In this document: positions 1 to 8,458 of the stretch, in pieces | Position numbering within the stretch: the first letter of the stretch is position 1 | Layout of the letters: the number at the start of each line of letters is the position of its first letter | Assembly: GCF_013179735.1 (NCBI RefSeq) | Contig: NZ_JABMEG010000001.1 | Coordinates: forward strand, 620,001-684,000 | Direction: 5' to 3' | Source of the DNA: Permianibacter fluminis | GTDB lineage: Bacteria; Pseudomonadota; Gammaproteobacteria; Enterobacterales; Permianibacteraceae | Length of the DNA: 64,000 bases | Program-made: the position numbers and the translations under genes | The notes under the pieces: model-generated | Database searches by the model: none | The model's input: the letters and a program-made list of their open reading frames with translations, nothing else | What the model was told of the DNA's origin: nothing

Positions 1-1
1 T

Positions 2-1351
2 CACCGCTTGCCATCGCCGGAAGAAATTGCCGAAGTGGAATTCGCTGCGCGGATGCCGGTGCATTTTGTCCTGACCGCTGCCGGGCCGCTGCGCGATGCG
101 CTGTTCCGTCATTACGAGGCGGTACTGGAACAGGACAACAACGGCTTCAGCACCGAGAACGGCGCTCCGGTGACGCTGTCGCTGGAAGAAGAACGGCAAG
201 CCAATCGACCGCCGATTATCCAGCTGGGAAATTCCATCTTGCAGGACGCCATCGACCAACGCGCATCCGACATTCACTTGCGGCCTGAGCGCGACAGCGT
301 GGAGCTTATCTATCGCGTCGATGGCTCGATGGTGCCGGTGCAGCAACTGAAGCGCGCGCTGCTGTCGGCGGTGGTCAGTCGGCTGAAGATTCTGGCCAAG
401 CTCAACATCGCCGAGCACCGGGTGCCACAGGATGGCCATATTCAGGTCATGTACCAGAAACAGTCGATCGATTTTCGCTTGTCGATCATTCCGACGGTCT
501 GGGGCGAGAGCGTGGTGCTGCGCATCCTGAACAAACAGCAGGGTTTGCGCACGCTGGCGCAAATCGGCCTTGATCCGAAGGATCAGGAAACGCTGCAGAA
601 TCTGCTCGTGCGTGGCAGCGGCATCCTGCTGGTGACCGGCCCGACCGGCTCCGGCAAGACCACGACGCTGTACGCCGCGCTGCAGGAAATCGCCAAACGC
701 GCGCTGAACATCATCACCGTTGAAGACCCGGTCGAATACGAACTGCCGGGCATGCGCCAGATTCAGTTGCTTGACGCCATCGGCTTTGGTTTTCCACGCA
801 CCTTGCGCCATATCCTGCGCCATGATCCGGATGTGATCATGATCGGCGAAATGCGCGACGAAGAGACCTGCCGCATCGCGCTGGAAAGCGCCCTGACCGG
901 CCATCTGGTGTTGTCGACGCTGCACACCAACGATGCGCCCGGCGCGATCATCCGCTTGAAAGAGATGGGCATGTCGCCATATTTGATCCGCTCATCCGTG
1001 ATCGGCGTGCTGGCGCAGCGGCTGGTTCGGATCAATTGCCCGCACTGTCGGCAGCCGGAAAACGTCAGCCCGAGTTTGCGTGCACTGTTTGGCTTTGCCG
1101 ACAATGAGGTGTTTTATGCCGGCGCCGGTTGCCGCCATTGTCACCACACCGGTTTTGCTGGGCGCAAGGCGATCTACGAACTGTTTGAATTGACCGAGGC
1201 CGTGCAAACCAGACTCAACAAGATTTTGTCGGCCACCGAGTTGCGCGCGCTGGCGTTGGAAGCTGGCATGCGGCCGATGTTCCAGCACGGCTTGAGTTTT
1301 GCCCGCACCGGCGAATTGTCGCTGCTGGAGTTGTATGGCGCCTGTTACTAG
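2..1351 (+). CDS. GspE/PulE-family secretion or pilus assembly ATPase (5' end missing)
   Basis: Cytoplasmic hexameric ATPase of the GspE/PilB/MshE family, which powers type II secretion or pilus assembly. The frame is open through the window edge, so the N-terminus lies upstream. Counting from the first TTG at 8, a Walker A GPTGSGKT is at residues 211-218 and the Walker B region with DVIMIGEMRD begins at about 275. The zinc-binding Cys tetrad typical of GspE is C344, C347, C375 and C378. About 447 visible residues compare with 500-570 for the family. No other secretion or pilus gene is in the window, so GspE, PilB and MshE roles cannot be told apart. Family assignment is firm, the exact machine is not. 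Confidence 0.93.
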   Translation, partial: HRLPSPEEIAEVEFAARMPVHFVLTAAGPLRDALFRHYEAVLEQDNNGFSTENGAPVTLSLEEERQANRPPIIQLGNSILQDAIDQRASDIHLRPERDSVELIYRVDGSMVPVQQLKRALLSAVVSRLKILAKLNIAEHRVPQDGHIQVMYQKQSIDFRLSIIPTVWGESVVLRILNKQQGLRTLAQIGLDPKDQETLQNLLVRGSGILLVTGPTGSGKTTTLYAALQEIAKRALNIITVEDPVEYELPGMRQIQLLDAIGFGFPRTLRHILRHDPDVIMIGEMRDEETCRIALESALTGHLVLSTLHTNDAPGAIIRLKEMGMSPYLIRSSVIGVLAQRLVRINCPHCRQPENVSPSLRALFGFADNEVFYAGAGCRHCHHTGFAGRKAIYELFELTEAVQTRLNKILSATELRALALEAGMRPMFQHGLSFARTGELSLLELYGACY

Positions 1352-1359
1352 ACCTGATG

Positions 1360-2082
1360 TCAGCCAGCGGACGGCGTTGCCTGCGGCATCGGTTGCAACA
1401 TCCAGTCAACGGCCGCTTGCGCATGCAGCGCCGTTGAATCGAACTGCGGCAGGCGGGTGTCGCCCGGTTGGATCAACATGGTGATTTCGGTGCAGCCGAG
1501 GATCACGCCCTGGCCGCCGGCCTCGCCGTGACGCTGAATGATCTCAAGGTAGCGTTGCTTCGATTCCGGGCGAACCACACCAAGACAGAGTTCCTGATAA
1601 ATGATCCGGTGAATGTCTTCCCGCTCCGCGGCATCCGGAATCAATAACTCAACACCAAATAGCCGCTGCATGCGCTCGCGGTAAAACGCCTGCTCCATGG
1701 TGAAGCGGGTGGCCAGTAGCAGCACGCGGTTCAGACCGGCACGCTGAATGGCCTGCGCGGTGGCATCGACGATGTGCAACAGCGGTATCGTGGTCGCGGA
1801 GCTGATCTGATCGGCGACTTTGTGCATGGTGTTGGTACACAGCAGCAGGGCCTCGGCACCCGCGCGCTGCAGCGATTGTCCGGCCGTCGCCAGAATCTGG
1901 CCAGCACCGTCCCAGTCGCCGGTGCGTTGACGCTGCTCGATGTCGGCAAAGTCAACGCTGTACAACAGACATTGCGCGGAATGCAAACCACCAAGGCGGT
2001 GCCGGACCTGCTCATTGAGCAGGCGATAATAGATCGCGCTCGATTCCCAGCTCATGCCGCCGATAAGGCCGATGGTACGCAT
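1360..2082 (-). CDS. aspartate/glutamate racemase-family protein (YgeA-like)
   Basis: Predicted cofactor-independent amino-acid racemase of 240 residues, the usual family size. It opens with MRTIGLIGGMSWESS, the YgeA-type signature. The two catalytic cysteines expected for two-base racemisation are visible as C82 (LLCTNTMH) and C197 (ILGCTEI). The ATG at 2082 is chosen because AGGAG lies just upstream. A longer in-frame extension has neither homology-like sequence nor a ribosome site. It is convergent with the gspE-like gene and the two stops are only a few bases apart. Substrate (Asp, Glu or a wider range) is inferred from the family only. Confidence 0.9.
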   Translation of the reverse strand: MRTIGLIGGMSWESSAIYYRLLNEQVRHRLGGLHSAQCLLYSVDFADIEQRQRTGDWDGAGQILATAGQSLQRAGAEALLLCTNTMHKVADQISSATTIPLLHIVDATAQAIQRAGLNRVLLLATRFTMEQAFYRERMQRLFGVELLIPDAAEREDIHRIIYQELCLGVVRPESKQRYLEIIQRHGEAGGQGVILGCTEITMLIQPGDTRLPQFDSTALHAQAAVDWMLQPMPQATPSAG

Positions 2083-2169
2083 ACCCGTTCTCCTGACCGA
2101 CTGTTCGTGTTGCCTTGTGTTGTGGCGCCGCTCGCCATTTGTGATCAACCTGCTGAGCTCACGTAACCA

Positions 2170-2235
2170 TTGTAGGAGCGGCCTTGGCCGCGATGTTTGT
2201 GCTGAAAACTATCGCGACCAAGGCCGCTCCTACAA
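2170..2235. repeat. REP-like palindrome, copy 1
   Basis: Long inverted repeat with arms of about 24 bases (TGTAGGAGCGGCCTTGGCCG and onward) around a 16-base loop; the arms match almost perfectly. It sits 2 bases after the gmhB stop. A near-identical element is at 11469-11530. The GTAG-start, GGAGCGG core is the pattern of REP elements mobilised by RAYT transposases in pseudomonads; no RAYT gene is in this window. Confidence 0.85.
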
Positions 2236-2237
2236 CA

Positions 2238-2777
2238 TCAGCTCAATTCGGCAAAGGTCGGCAGGTCTTTGACCTGAGCCACATCGGCTGGCAGTTTGGC
2301 GGCCGTGCGCTGACCTTTGCCGGTCAACACCAGCACGAAATCGCAGCCAAAGCGCTGGGCACAGTCGTAATCGGATTGGCTGTCACCGAGAAACAACATC
2401 TCGCCCGGTTGCAGGCCATGATCGGCGGCGATCTGTTCCAGCATGCCAGTGTTCGGTTTGCGGCAATTGCAGCCATCGTCTGGATGATGCGGACAGAGAT
2501 AAATGCCATCGAGCGCCGCGCCTTGCTCGGCGAGCAGCGTGTTCAACTTGGCATGCATGGCGTGCAACTCGGTCAGCGTGTAATAGCCACGACCAATGCC
2601 GCTTTGATTGGTCGCGACGCAGACCAGATGGCCATGCTGCTTGATGGTGGCGATGGCGGCGATGGCATTCGGCACCGGAATCCATTCAGCAACCGACTTG
2701 ATGTAGTCATCGGAATCTTCGTTGATGACGCCATCGCGATCGAGCACGATGCATTTGTAGGCGGTGTAGGGTTTCAT
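2238..2777 (-). CDS. gmhB: D-glycero-beta-D-manno-heptose-1,7-bisphosphate 7-phosphatase
   Basis: HAD-superfamily phosphatase of 179 residues that removes the C7 phosphate in ADP-heptose synthesis for LPS inner core. The nucleophile motif is DRDGVIN at 13-19, with Asp13 as nucleophile and Asp15 as acid/base. The structural zinc site specific to GmhB is present: C95, H97, C103 and C105 in CPHHPDDGCNC. It lies downstream of glyS on the same strand, an order often seen in gammaproteobacteria, but 180 bp of C-rich repeat separates the two genes. The cytoplasmic role and pathway are well supported by motif and context. Confidence 0.94.
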   Translation of the reverse strand: MKPYTAYKCIVLDRDGVINEDSDDYIKSVAEWIPVPNAIAAIATIKQHGHLVCVATNQSGIGRGYYTLTELHAMHAKLNTLLAEQGAALDGIYLCPHHPDDGCNCRKPNTGMLEQIAADHGLQPGEMLFLGDSQSDYDCAQRFGCDFVLVLTGKGQRTAAKLPADVAQVKDLPTFAELS

Positions 2778-2800
2778 GTTGCGAGTTGGCCTCGGCGCGA

Positions 2801-2901
2801 CAACTACCCCCTCCCGACCTCCCCCTTCACAGGGGGAGGAGAATAGGCACGAATCGGCAACCGCCCCTCCCCCTGTGAAGGGGGAGGCTGGGAGGGGGTA
2901 A
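2801..2901. repeat. C-rich palindrome, inverted pair (family C, copy A)
   Basis: Two copies of a C-rich element in opposite orientation (about 2801-2839 and 2866-2901). Each contains TACCCCCTCCC followed by CCTCCCCCTTCACAGGGGG. Each unit has its own small palindrome, and the pair forms a long hairpin about a 26-base spacer. It lies between glyS and gmhB. Related copies are at 5157, 12811, 13324 and 15631. Confidence 0.9.
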
Positions 2902-2959
2902 TCTACGAGATGCCGCTTACTATCACGTCTGCTGCCAGTTTTTTGTCAACTCGGAATCA

Positions 2960-5080
2960 TCAACCCGGCAACTGCGAAATATCCGCCACCGCACCAAACA
3001 ATTTCTGCAGCTCGCGCAGCAAGGCGTGCCGGTTGCGGCGGATCTGTTCGTGCGGGCTGTTGACCATCACGTCGTCAAAAAAACCATCAACCGCAGTACG
3101 CAGGGCGGCCAGGCGCACCAGGGTGTTGGTGTAGTCACCAGCCAGAATCAGCGGCGCTGCTTCTTTTTTGGCGGCGACAATGGCGCGATGCAAATCGATT
3201 TCGGCCGGTTCGATCAGCGCGCCTTCTTCGACCATCAGGTCGCCGCTGGCGACATCCGACTTGGCCAGAATATTGCGCACACGCTTGTTGGCGGCCGCCA
3301 GTGCTGCAGCTTCCGGCAGCGTGCTGAAGTGCTTGACCGCGCGCACGCGCTGATCAAAGTCGAGCGGGTGGCTGATTTTCAGTTCCATGACCGCATTGAA
3401 GATCTCAACCGCGACACCTTGTTCGGTATAGTCGGCACGCAGCCGGTTGAAAATGAAGTCCAGCACCTCGTCTTCTACCTTGGCATTGCTGACCCGGTTG
3501 CCGAGCAGCGCCTTGGCTTTGCTGATGACCGGCGCCAGATCCAGCTGCAGATTTTTTTCCGTGCACAGCCGCAGCAGGCCAATGGCGGCGCGACGCAGGG
3601 CAAATGGATCTTTCGCGCCGGTCGGTGCCTGACCAATGCCAAAAATCCCGACCAGGGTATCCACGCGATCGGCAATCGCCACGCAGACACCGGTCAAGGT
3701 TTGCGGCAGCGCATCGCCACTGAACCGTGGCAGGTAGTGCTCGCGAATCGCCTGGGCCACTTCGGCATCTTCGCCATCATGTTTGGCGTAGTACTCGCCC
3801 ATGATGCCCTGCAGTTCCGGAAATTCGCCGACCATCGCGGTCAGCAAGTCGGCTTTGCAAAGCTCACCGGCGCGCATGGCTTTGACGCCATCGGCACCGA
3901 GCAGATTGGCGACACTGGCGGCCAGTTCGGCGACCCGCTGCGCTTTGTTTGCAACGGTGCCGAGTTCTTTTTGGAACACCACATTGGCCAGACCGGCGCG
4001 GCGATCGCAAAGCCGGGTTTTCTTGTCCTGATTGAAGAAAAATTCGGCGTCGGAAAAGCGCGGTCGAATAACCTTGGCATTGCCTTCGGCGATCGAGGCC
4101 GGCCGTTTGCTCTCGATGTTGGCGATGACAATGAACTTGTTCTGCAGCTTGCCGTTGCCATCAACGATGTGGAAATAGCGCTGGTTGTCGCGCATGGTCG
4201 AGATGAGACATTCCTGCGGCACCGCCAGGAAACGCGATTCGAATTCACCGAGCACGGCCACCGGCCACTCGACCAGACCGGCCACTTCATCAAGCAGACG
4301 ATCCCAGCTTTCGCCGTCAAAGGTCGGCTTGCCGAATACGCTGACGCCACCATTGGCTGACGTGAGCGTGTTGACCTGCTCGACGATCGCGCGCTGGCGC
4401 TCGGCGATGGATGGCATCACCTTGCCGCGCTCACGCAGCAGAATCTCGTAATGATTGGCCGATTCGATTTCGATGGCTTCCAGGGCATGGAAGCGATGGC
4501 CGTAAGTAACACGGCCCGATTTGACGCCGAACAGCTCAACATCCACCACTTCATGGCCGAACAGCGCCACCAGCCAATGCACCGGACGGATGAACAAATG
4601 TTTTTCCGCGCCCCAGCGCATCGGTTTGGCCAGCGTGATCTTGCTGACCGCGCTGCTGATCATCTCCGGCAGCAATTCGATGGCCGGCCGGCCCTTGACC
4701 ACTTTCTCGCAGAACGCTTTATCGACGTTGCCGTCGGCCTTGAGCACAAAGTCACTGGCGTCGAGACCGTTTTTCTTGGCGAAGCCTTCCAGTGCCTTGG
4801 TCGGTTTGCCGTCGGCATCGAAGGCCACGGCTTTCGGCGGGCCGAACAGTGACACCGTGCGATCCTGCTGGGTCACCGGAATCTTGAACTTCACCGCCAA
4901 GCGGCGCGGCGTCACCAGTTGCAGACTGTCGTCGCACTCGACGGTACCGAGCTCCGCCAGCCGCGCTTTCAGTGCCGTGTGCAGGTCCTGCCACATTTCT
5001 TGCTGAAAACGCGCCGGCAGTTCTTCGAGGCCGAGTTCAAACAGAAAATCCTGATGTTTAGATGAATCTGGTGTTTGCAT
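2960..5080 (-). CDS. glyS: glycyl-tRNA synthetase beta subunit
   Basis: Beta subunit of the alpha2-beta2 bacterial glycyl-tRNA synthetase, which binds tRNA-Gly and helps charge it with glycine. At 706 residues it is close to the E. coli protein (689). The N-terminus (FLFELGLEELPARF) and the internal LRRAAIGLLR segment are characteristic. It needs the GlyQ catalytic subunit, encoded upstream on the same strand. The spacing is unusual: 204 bp of C-rich repeat separates glyQ and glyS, which are normally tightly linked. The ATG at 5080 has only a weak GGA upstream, but the protein begins at the expected place. Confidence 0.97.
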   Translation of the reverse strand: MQTPDSSKHQDFLFELGLEELPARFQQEMWQDLHTALKARLAELGTVECDDSLQLVTPRRLAVKFKIPVTQQDRTVSLFGPPKAVAFDADGKPTKALEGFAKKNGLDASDFVLKADGNVDKAFCEKVVKGRPAIELLPEMISSAVSKITLAKPMRWGAEKHLFIRPVHWLVALFGHEVVDVELFGVKSGRVTYGHRFHALEAIEIESANHYEILLRERGKVMPSIAERQRAIVEQVNTLTSANGGVSVFGKPTFDGESWDRLLDEVAGLVEWPVAVLGEFESRFLAVPQECLISTMRDNQRYFHIVDGNGKLQNKFIVIANIESKRPASIAEGNAKVIRPRFSDAEFFFNQDKKTRLCDRRAGLANVVFQKELGTVANKAQRVAELAASVANLLGADGVKAMRAGELCKADLLTAMVGEFPELQGIMGEYYAKHDGEDAEVAQAIREHYLPRFSGDALPQTLTGVCVAIADRVDTLVGIFGIGQAPTGAKDPFALRRAAIGLLRLCTEKNLQLDLAPVISKAKALLGNRVSNAKVEDEVLDFIFNRLRADYTEQGVAVEIFNAVMELKISHPLDFDQRVRAVKHFSTLPEAAALAAANKRVRNILAKSDVASGDLMVEEGALIEPAEIDLHRAIVAAKKEAAPLILAGDYTNTLVRLAALRTAVDGFFDDVMVNSPHEQIRRNRHALLRELQKLFGAVADISQLPG

Positions 5081-5156
5081 TGTGTTGTTTTCCAGTTCTG
5101 CTTTTCACCCACCGTTTTTTGGTGAGCAATAAATTTCGTATCTTCTTTGGCTTTTA

Positions 5157-5277
5157 CTCCCCTCCTTGTCAAGGAGGGGTTGGGGGTGGTTGGTGAATTA
5201 CGCATTGCGTCATCCGAAGCGCACTTGCGCGACCGGCGCCCCCTCACCCCAACCCTCTCCTACAAGGGGAGAGGGAG
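5157..5277. repeat. C-rich palindromes between glyQ and glyS (copy B)
   Basis: Two diverged C-rich elements. One at 5157-5195 carries CCCCTCCTTGTCAAGGAGGG; one at 5239-5277 carries the CTCACCCCAACCCTCTCC type and CAAGGGGAGAGGG. They fill nearly the whole glyQ-glyS spacer. Either could act as an RNA hairpin in the glyQS transcript. Confidence 0.8.
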
Positions 5278-5284
5278 AAAGCAA

Positions 5285-6214
5285 TCACCCTGCTTTCTTC
5301 ACCGTCGCGCACATCGGGAAGCCGAGTGCTTCACGGGCCTTGAAATACGCTTCGGCCACGGCACGAGCCAGCGTGCGCACGCGCAAGATGTAGCGCTGGC
5401 GCTCGGTCACCGAGATCGCCTTGCGGGCATCGAGCAGGTTGAACGTGTGCGAGGCCTTGATGGTTTGTTCGTAGGCCGGCAGCGGCAGGTTCAGCTCGAT
5501 CAAACGCAGCGCTTCTTTCTCGCAGTTGTCGAACCACTTGAACAGTGACTCGGTGTCGGCGTGCTCGAAGTTGTAGGTCGATTGCTCGACTTCGTTCTGA
5601 TGGAAGACATCGCCATAGGTGATCTTGCCGAGCGGGCCGTCGGTCCAGGTCAGGTCGTAAACGTTGTCGACGCCTTGCAGGTACATCGCCAGCCGCTCCA
5701 GACCGTAAGTGATTTCCGAAGTGACCGGCGCGCATTCGATGCCGCCAACTTGCTGGAAGTAGGTGAACTGGGTCACTTCCATGCCGTTCAACCAGACTTC
5801 CCAGCCGAGACCCCAGGCGCCGAGGGTCGGCGATTCCCAGTTGTCTTCAACGAAGCGAATGTCGTGTTCGAGCGGATCAATGCCCATGACGCGCAGCGAG
5901 CCCAAATACAAATCGAGCACGTTCTTCGGTGACGGTTTGATCACCACCTGATACTGGTAGTAGTGCTGCAGGCGGTTCGGGTTTTCGCCATAGCGGCCAT
6001 CGGCCGGCCGGCGCGACGGCTGCACGTAGGCGGCGCTCCACGGCTCCGGGCCGAGCGAGCGCAGGAAAGTGGCTGGGTGGAAGGTGCCGGCGCCCACTTC
6101 CATGTCCAGCGGCTGCAGGATCACGCAGCCCTGTTCGGCCCAGTATTGCTGCAGGGTCAGGATCAGGCCCTGAAAGGTCCGGGTGTTTTCATTACCAATG
6201 GCCACAACGCTCAT
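5285..6214 (-). CDS. glyQ: glycyl-tRNA synthetase alpha subunit
   Basis: Catalytic alpha subunit of tetrameric glycyl-tRNA synthetase, a class II enzyme that activates glycine with ATP. At 309 residues it is near the E. coli length (303). Strongly conserved stretches are visible, including [18 protein letters not shown] near the N-terminus, the [12 protein letters not shown] segment and [20 protein letters not shown]. It is first in the glyQ-glyS-gmhB block read on the minus strand. The upstream 185 bp before the divergent VOC gene must hold its promoter, but I see no confident -35/-10 pair. Confidence 0.98.
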   Translation of the reverse strand: MSVVAIGNENTRTFQGLILTLQQYWAEQGCVILQPLDMEVGAGTFHPATFLRSLGPEPWSAAYVQPSRRPADGRYGENPNRLQHYYQYQVVIKPSPKNVLDLYLGSLRVMGIDPLEHDIRFVEDNWESPTLGAWGLGWEVWLNGMEVTQFTYFQQVGGIECAPVTSEITYGLERLAMYLQGVDNVYDLTWTDGPLGKITYGDVFHQNEVEQSTYNFEHADTESLFKWFDNCEKEALRLIELNLPLPAYEQTIKASHTFNLLDARKAISVTERQRYILRVRTLARAVAEAYFKAREALGFPMCATVKKAG

Positions 6215-6399
6215 CCGGGAGTCGACAAAGGACCGGCATTATAGCGGCCTGTCCGGCCAGATCAGCCGACCCGGGCTCAGGCTTTTTTGCCAGTCGGCCG
6301 TCGCCGCCGGCCGCGCCCCGCGCATCACTGCTGACAGACTGTTGTCAGGGCACCCCGCCTACACTGGCGCCCGTCCACTCAAGGCCAAGGAGCGCCACC

Positions 6400-6816
6400 A
6401 TGTCCGCCGTTGATACACCTGCCAGCCGCACCGGCTACAAAGCCCTGATGACCGCGATTTACAAAATCGACCCGGCCCAGATGAAGACCGCCCGTGACTG
6501 GTATGTCGAGGCGCTGGGCCAGGAGCCGTACTGGGAATCGATTGAGCATTACGTCGGCTTCAACGTCGCCGGATATGAGCTTGGCCTGCACCCGAAAGAG
6601 CCCGGTGAAGCGGCGCTGCAGCAGACCGGTTGCTGCGCTTACTGGGGCGTCGATGACATTCAGCGCATTTACCAGCACCTGCTGGATCTCGGTGCCACCA
6701 CGCTGACCGCCCCGGAAGATGTCGGCGGTGGCATCTGGATTGCGCAGGTGGTCGACCCGTTCGGCAATCATTTTGGTTTGATCCAGAATCCGCAGTTTCC
6801 GAATACGGCGGCCTAA
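6400..6816 (+). CDS. VOC-superfamily (glyoxalase/bleomycin-resistance-like) protein
   Basis: A 138-residue single-domain vicinal-oxygen-chelate protein. The beta-alpha-beta-beta-beta module is recognisable: MTAIYKIDPAQMKTARDWYVEALG at the start and the closing motif GGIWIAQVVDPFGNHFGLIQNP near residue 125. The metal-binding positions of true glyoxalase I are not clearly conserved, so the reaction is unknown. AAGGAG lies 7 bases before the ATG. A second VOC gene follows 94 bp downstream on the same strand, but the two proteins are not close copies. Family is sure, substrate is not. Confidence 0.85.
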   Translation: MSAVDTPASRTGYKALMTAIYKIDPAQMKTARDWYVEALGQEPYWESIEHYVGFNVAGYELGLHPKEPGEAALQQTGCCAYWGVDDIQRIYQHLLDLGATTLTAPEDVGGGIWIAQVVDPFGNHFGLIQNPQFPNTAA

Positions 6817-6910
6817 GCCAACCAGCAACCGTTTACAGTTGCGCGCCCGTTACCGCGCGGTAAAAATGCGCGTGACCGGATTCATTCTTTTTAACCACAG
6901 GGAGCGTCTC

Positions 6911-7297
6911 ATGATCGATCACACTGGCCTTGTCGTGTCCGACTACGACCACAGCAAACGCTTTTACGATGCCGCGCTTGGCGCCATCGGTTATCAGCGG
7001 CTGATGGAGTTTTCTGCGGCAATCACGGGCCACACCGATGTCGCCGGTTATGGCGAGCCGCCGAAACCGGATTTCTGGCTCAGCCGCGGCACACCGAATC
7101 AGCCGCCGATTCACGTTGCTTTCCGGGTCAAGGATCGCGCCACGGTTGACGCGTTCTACCGCGCCGCCATGGCCGCGGGTGGCCGGAACAACGGCGAGCC
7201 GGGCTTGCGGCCGCATTATCATGCGAATTACTACGGCGCGTTCGTGCTCGACCCCGATGGCCACAACATTGAAGCGGTCTGCCACGAGCCCGCTTGA
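6911..7297 (+). CDS. VOC-superfamily protein
   Basis: A 128-residue VOC protein starting MIDHTGLVVSDYDHSKRFYD, the usual opening strand and helix of this fold. It closes with the typical GAFVLDPDGHNIEAVCH strand. The start at 6911 is preferred over an in-frame start at 6839 because the fold begins here and GGGAG lies 7 bases upstream. His residues at positions 3 and near 121, with the Glu of IEAV, could bind a metal, as in dioxygenase-like VOC members. A strong terminator at 7366 ends the transcript. Function is unassigned. Confidence 0.88.
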   Translation: MIDHTGLVVSDYDHSKRFYDAALGAIGYQRLMEFSAAITGHTDVAGYGEPPKPDFWLSRGTPNQPPIHVAFRVKDRATVDAFYRAAMAAGGRNNGEPGLRPHYHANYYGAFVLDPDGHNIEAVCHEPA

Positions 7298-7365
7298 AGT
7301 CGGATTATTTCAGTTCCGAACTCTCGTGTTAACGTGAGTTGTACTTTGTCTCGCTAGCCAGCTTG

Positions 7366-7401
7366 CCGGAGCGCTTGCATCAAGCAGCCGCTCCGGTTTT
7401 T
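7366..7401 (+). terminator. rho-independent terminator after the second VOC gene
   Basis: Eight-base stem CCGGAGCG/CGCTCCGG around a 15-base loop, followed directly by TTTTT. It lies about 70 bases after the VOC stop and before tag. Confidence 0.85.
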
Positions 7402-7442
7402 GCTGCTGGCGTCGCGGCCCTTTCACCGATGGAAGTGTGTTT

Positions 7443-8165
7443 ATGAAAGCCTTGAAACCTGTGAAAACCGCGACGCCGAAGAAAGCGGCGAAGCCCGCGA
7501 CTGTTTCGAAACGCGTAGCAGTTTCGAAAGCCGCAACAGTTTCAAAATCCACGGCCGTCGCGAAGGCCACCATCACCGCCAAACCCAAGAAAGCCGCGAA
7601 CCCAGACAAGATTCGGTGCAGCTGGTGCACCAGCGAAGCCATTTACATCACCTACCATGATCAGGAATGGGGCGTGCCGCTGCGCGATGACCGCGAGCTG
7701 TTTGAGCTGCTCTGTCTGGAAGGCATGCAGGCCGGGCTGTCGTGGATCACGGTGCTGAAAAAGCGTGAGCACTACCGCAAGGTGTTTGCCGGTTTTGTGC
7801 CGGAGAAGGTTGCCCGCTTCAGCGATGACAAACTGGAAAAGCTGCTGCTTGATCCCGGTATCGTCCGCAACCGGTTGAAGGTTTACGGCATCCGCAAAAA
7901 TGCGCTGGCAATGCTGGCGCTGCAAAAAGAGCTGGGCTCGTTCAGCGAGTTTTTGTGGAGCTTTGTCGGTGGTAAAGCATTACGTGGCCACGACAACGAC
8001 CGCACGCCAGTCACCTCGACCGCCGCCTCCGACGCCATGTCAAAAGCGCTGAAGACACGCGGCTTCACCTTTGTCGGCACGACTATCTGTTACGCCTTCA
8101 TGCAGGCCAGCGGCATGGTCGATGATCATATGCCCGGCTGCTGGAAGCGCGGCAAAAACCGCTGA
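7443..8165 (+). CDS. tag: DNA-3-methyladenine glycosylase I with a Lys/Ala-rich N-terminal tail
   Basis: Base-excision repair enzyme that removes 3-methyladenine from alkylated DNA. The catalytic domain starts at about residue 57 with IRCSWC and continues YHDQEWGVPLRDD. The zinc ligands known from E. coli Tag are recognisable as C59 or C62, H72, and the His and Cys of the C-terminal DDHMPGC. Ahead of it is a roughly 55-residue tail of K, A, V, T and S with repeated VSK and AKP units, similar in style to histone H1-like tails. E. coli Tag has 187 residues against 240 here. The ATG at 7443 follows GGAAG. Ada, the other alkylation-repair protein, is 3.5 kb away. Confidence 0.95.
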   Translation: MKALKPVKTATPKKAAKPATVSKRVAVSKAATVSKSTAVAKATITAKPKKAANPDKIRCSWCTSEAIYITYHDQEWGVPLRDDRELFELLCLEGMQAGLSWITVLKKREHYRKVFAGFVPEKVARFSDDKLEKLLLDPGIVRNRLKVYGIRKNALAMLALQKELGSFSEFLWSFVGGKALRGHDNDRTPVTSTAASDAMSKALKTRGFTFVGTTICYAFMQASGMVDDHMPGCWKRGKNR

Positions 8166-8237
8166 GGTTTCCCGCTTCAGCCCGCGCTGCCGGTGACCGA
8201 TTCAATGCGAATTCATTCCATGCCCTGTATATAAATA

Positions 8238-8273
8238 CTGTTGCCCCGCAACAGTCTTATGACGAGCCGTCAT
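8238..8273. promoter_or_regulatory. two dyads directly upstream of a promoter
   Basis: A perfect 7-bp dyad CTGTTGC-CCC-GCAACAG (8238-8254) and a 6-bp dyad ATGACG-AGC-CGTCAT (8259-8273) lie back to back, ending 5 bases before a TTGACA box. The first could also be an RNA hairpin downstream of tag. The second is placed like an activator or repressor site. Neither matches an operator I know. Confidence 0.45.
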
Positions 8274-8278
8274 CAGCG

Positions 8279-8307
8279 TTGACACTGGCTTTTAACAGGA
8301 CTAGTTT
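8279..8307 (+). promoter_or_regulatory. predicted sigma-70 promoter
   Basis: Consensus -35 TTGACA (8279-8284), a 17-base spacer and TAGTTT (8302-8307) as -10, which matches TATAAT at three of six positions including both Ts at the ends. Expected transcription start is near 8314, ahead of the short reading frame at 8355. Confidence 0.5.
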
Positions 8308-8354
8308 CGGTGCTGACGCGCATCTCTGGCGCGTCTTCACCAGGGTATGGGGTC

Positions 8355-8429
8355 ATGCTGAAGAAAGCGCACAATCTGGGCGCCTATCGCTACACCCCCT
8401 ACTACCTCAGCGAGTGGTTCAATAATTAG
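8355..8429 (+). CDS. possible 24-residue small protein
   Basis: Short frame ATG-TAG encoding MLKKAHNLGAYRYTPYYLSE plus four residues (WFNN). It is rich in Tyr and aromatics, which is not what random GC-rich sequence gives. An in-frame GTG at 8310 would extend it to 39 residues. AGGG lies about 9 bases before the ATG. A promoter is placed 50 bases upstream and a 9-bp hairpin begins 3 bases after the stop, so it has the layout of an independent transcription unit. I do not recognise the peptide. It could equally be an sRNA or the remnant of a lost gene. Confidence 0.35.
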   Translation: MLKKAHNLGAYRYTPYYLSEWFNN

Positions 8430-8432
8430 CCA

Positions 8433-8458
8433 CGGACCTGCGCAGGCGTGCAGGTCCG
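8433..8458 (+). terminator. hairpin after the short unit
   Basis: Perfect 9-bp stem CGGACCTGC/GCAGGTCCG with an 8-base loop, 3 bases after the small frame's stop. There is no T run, so it may stabilise the RNA rather than terminate. From here to 8698 (240 bp) I see nothing but the ribosome site of the next gene. Confidence 0.45.

Noticed and set aside
3026-4360. 444-codon open frame on the plus strand inside glyS
   Set aside because: It is antisense to the glycyl-tRNA synthetase beta gene and follows from GC-skewed codon use; no ribosome site and no domain-like sequence.
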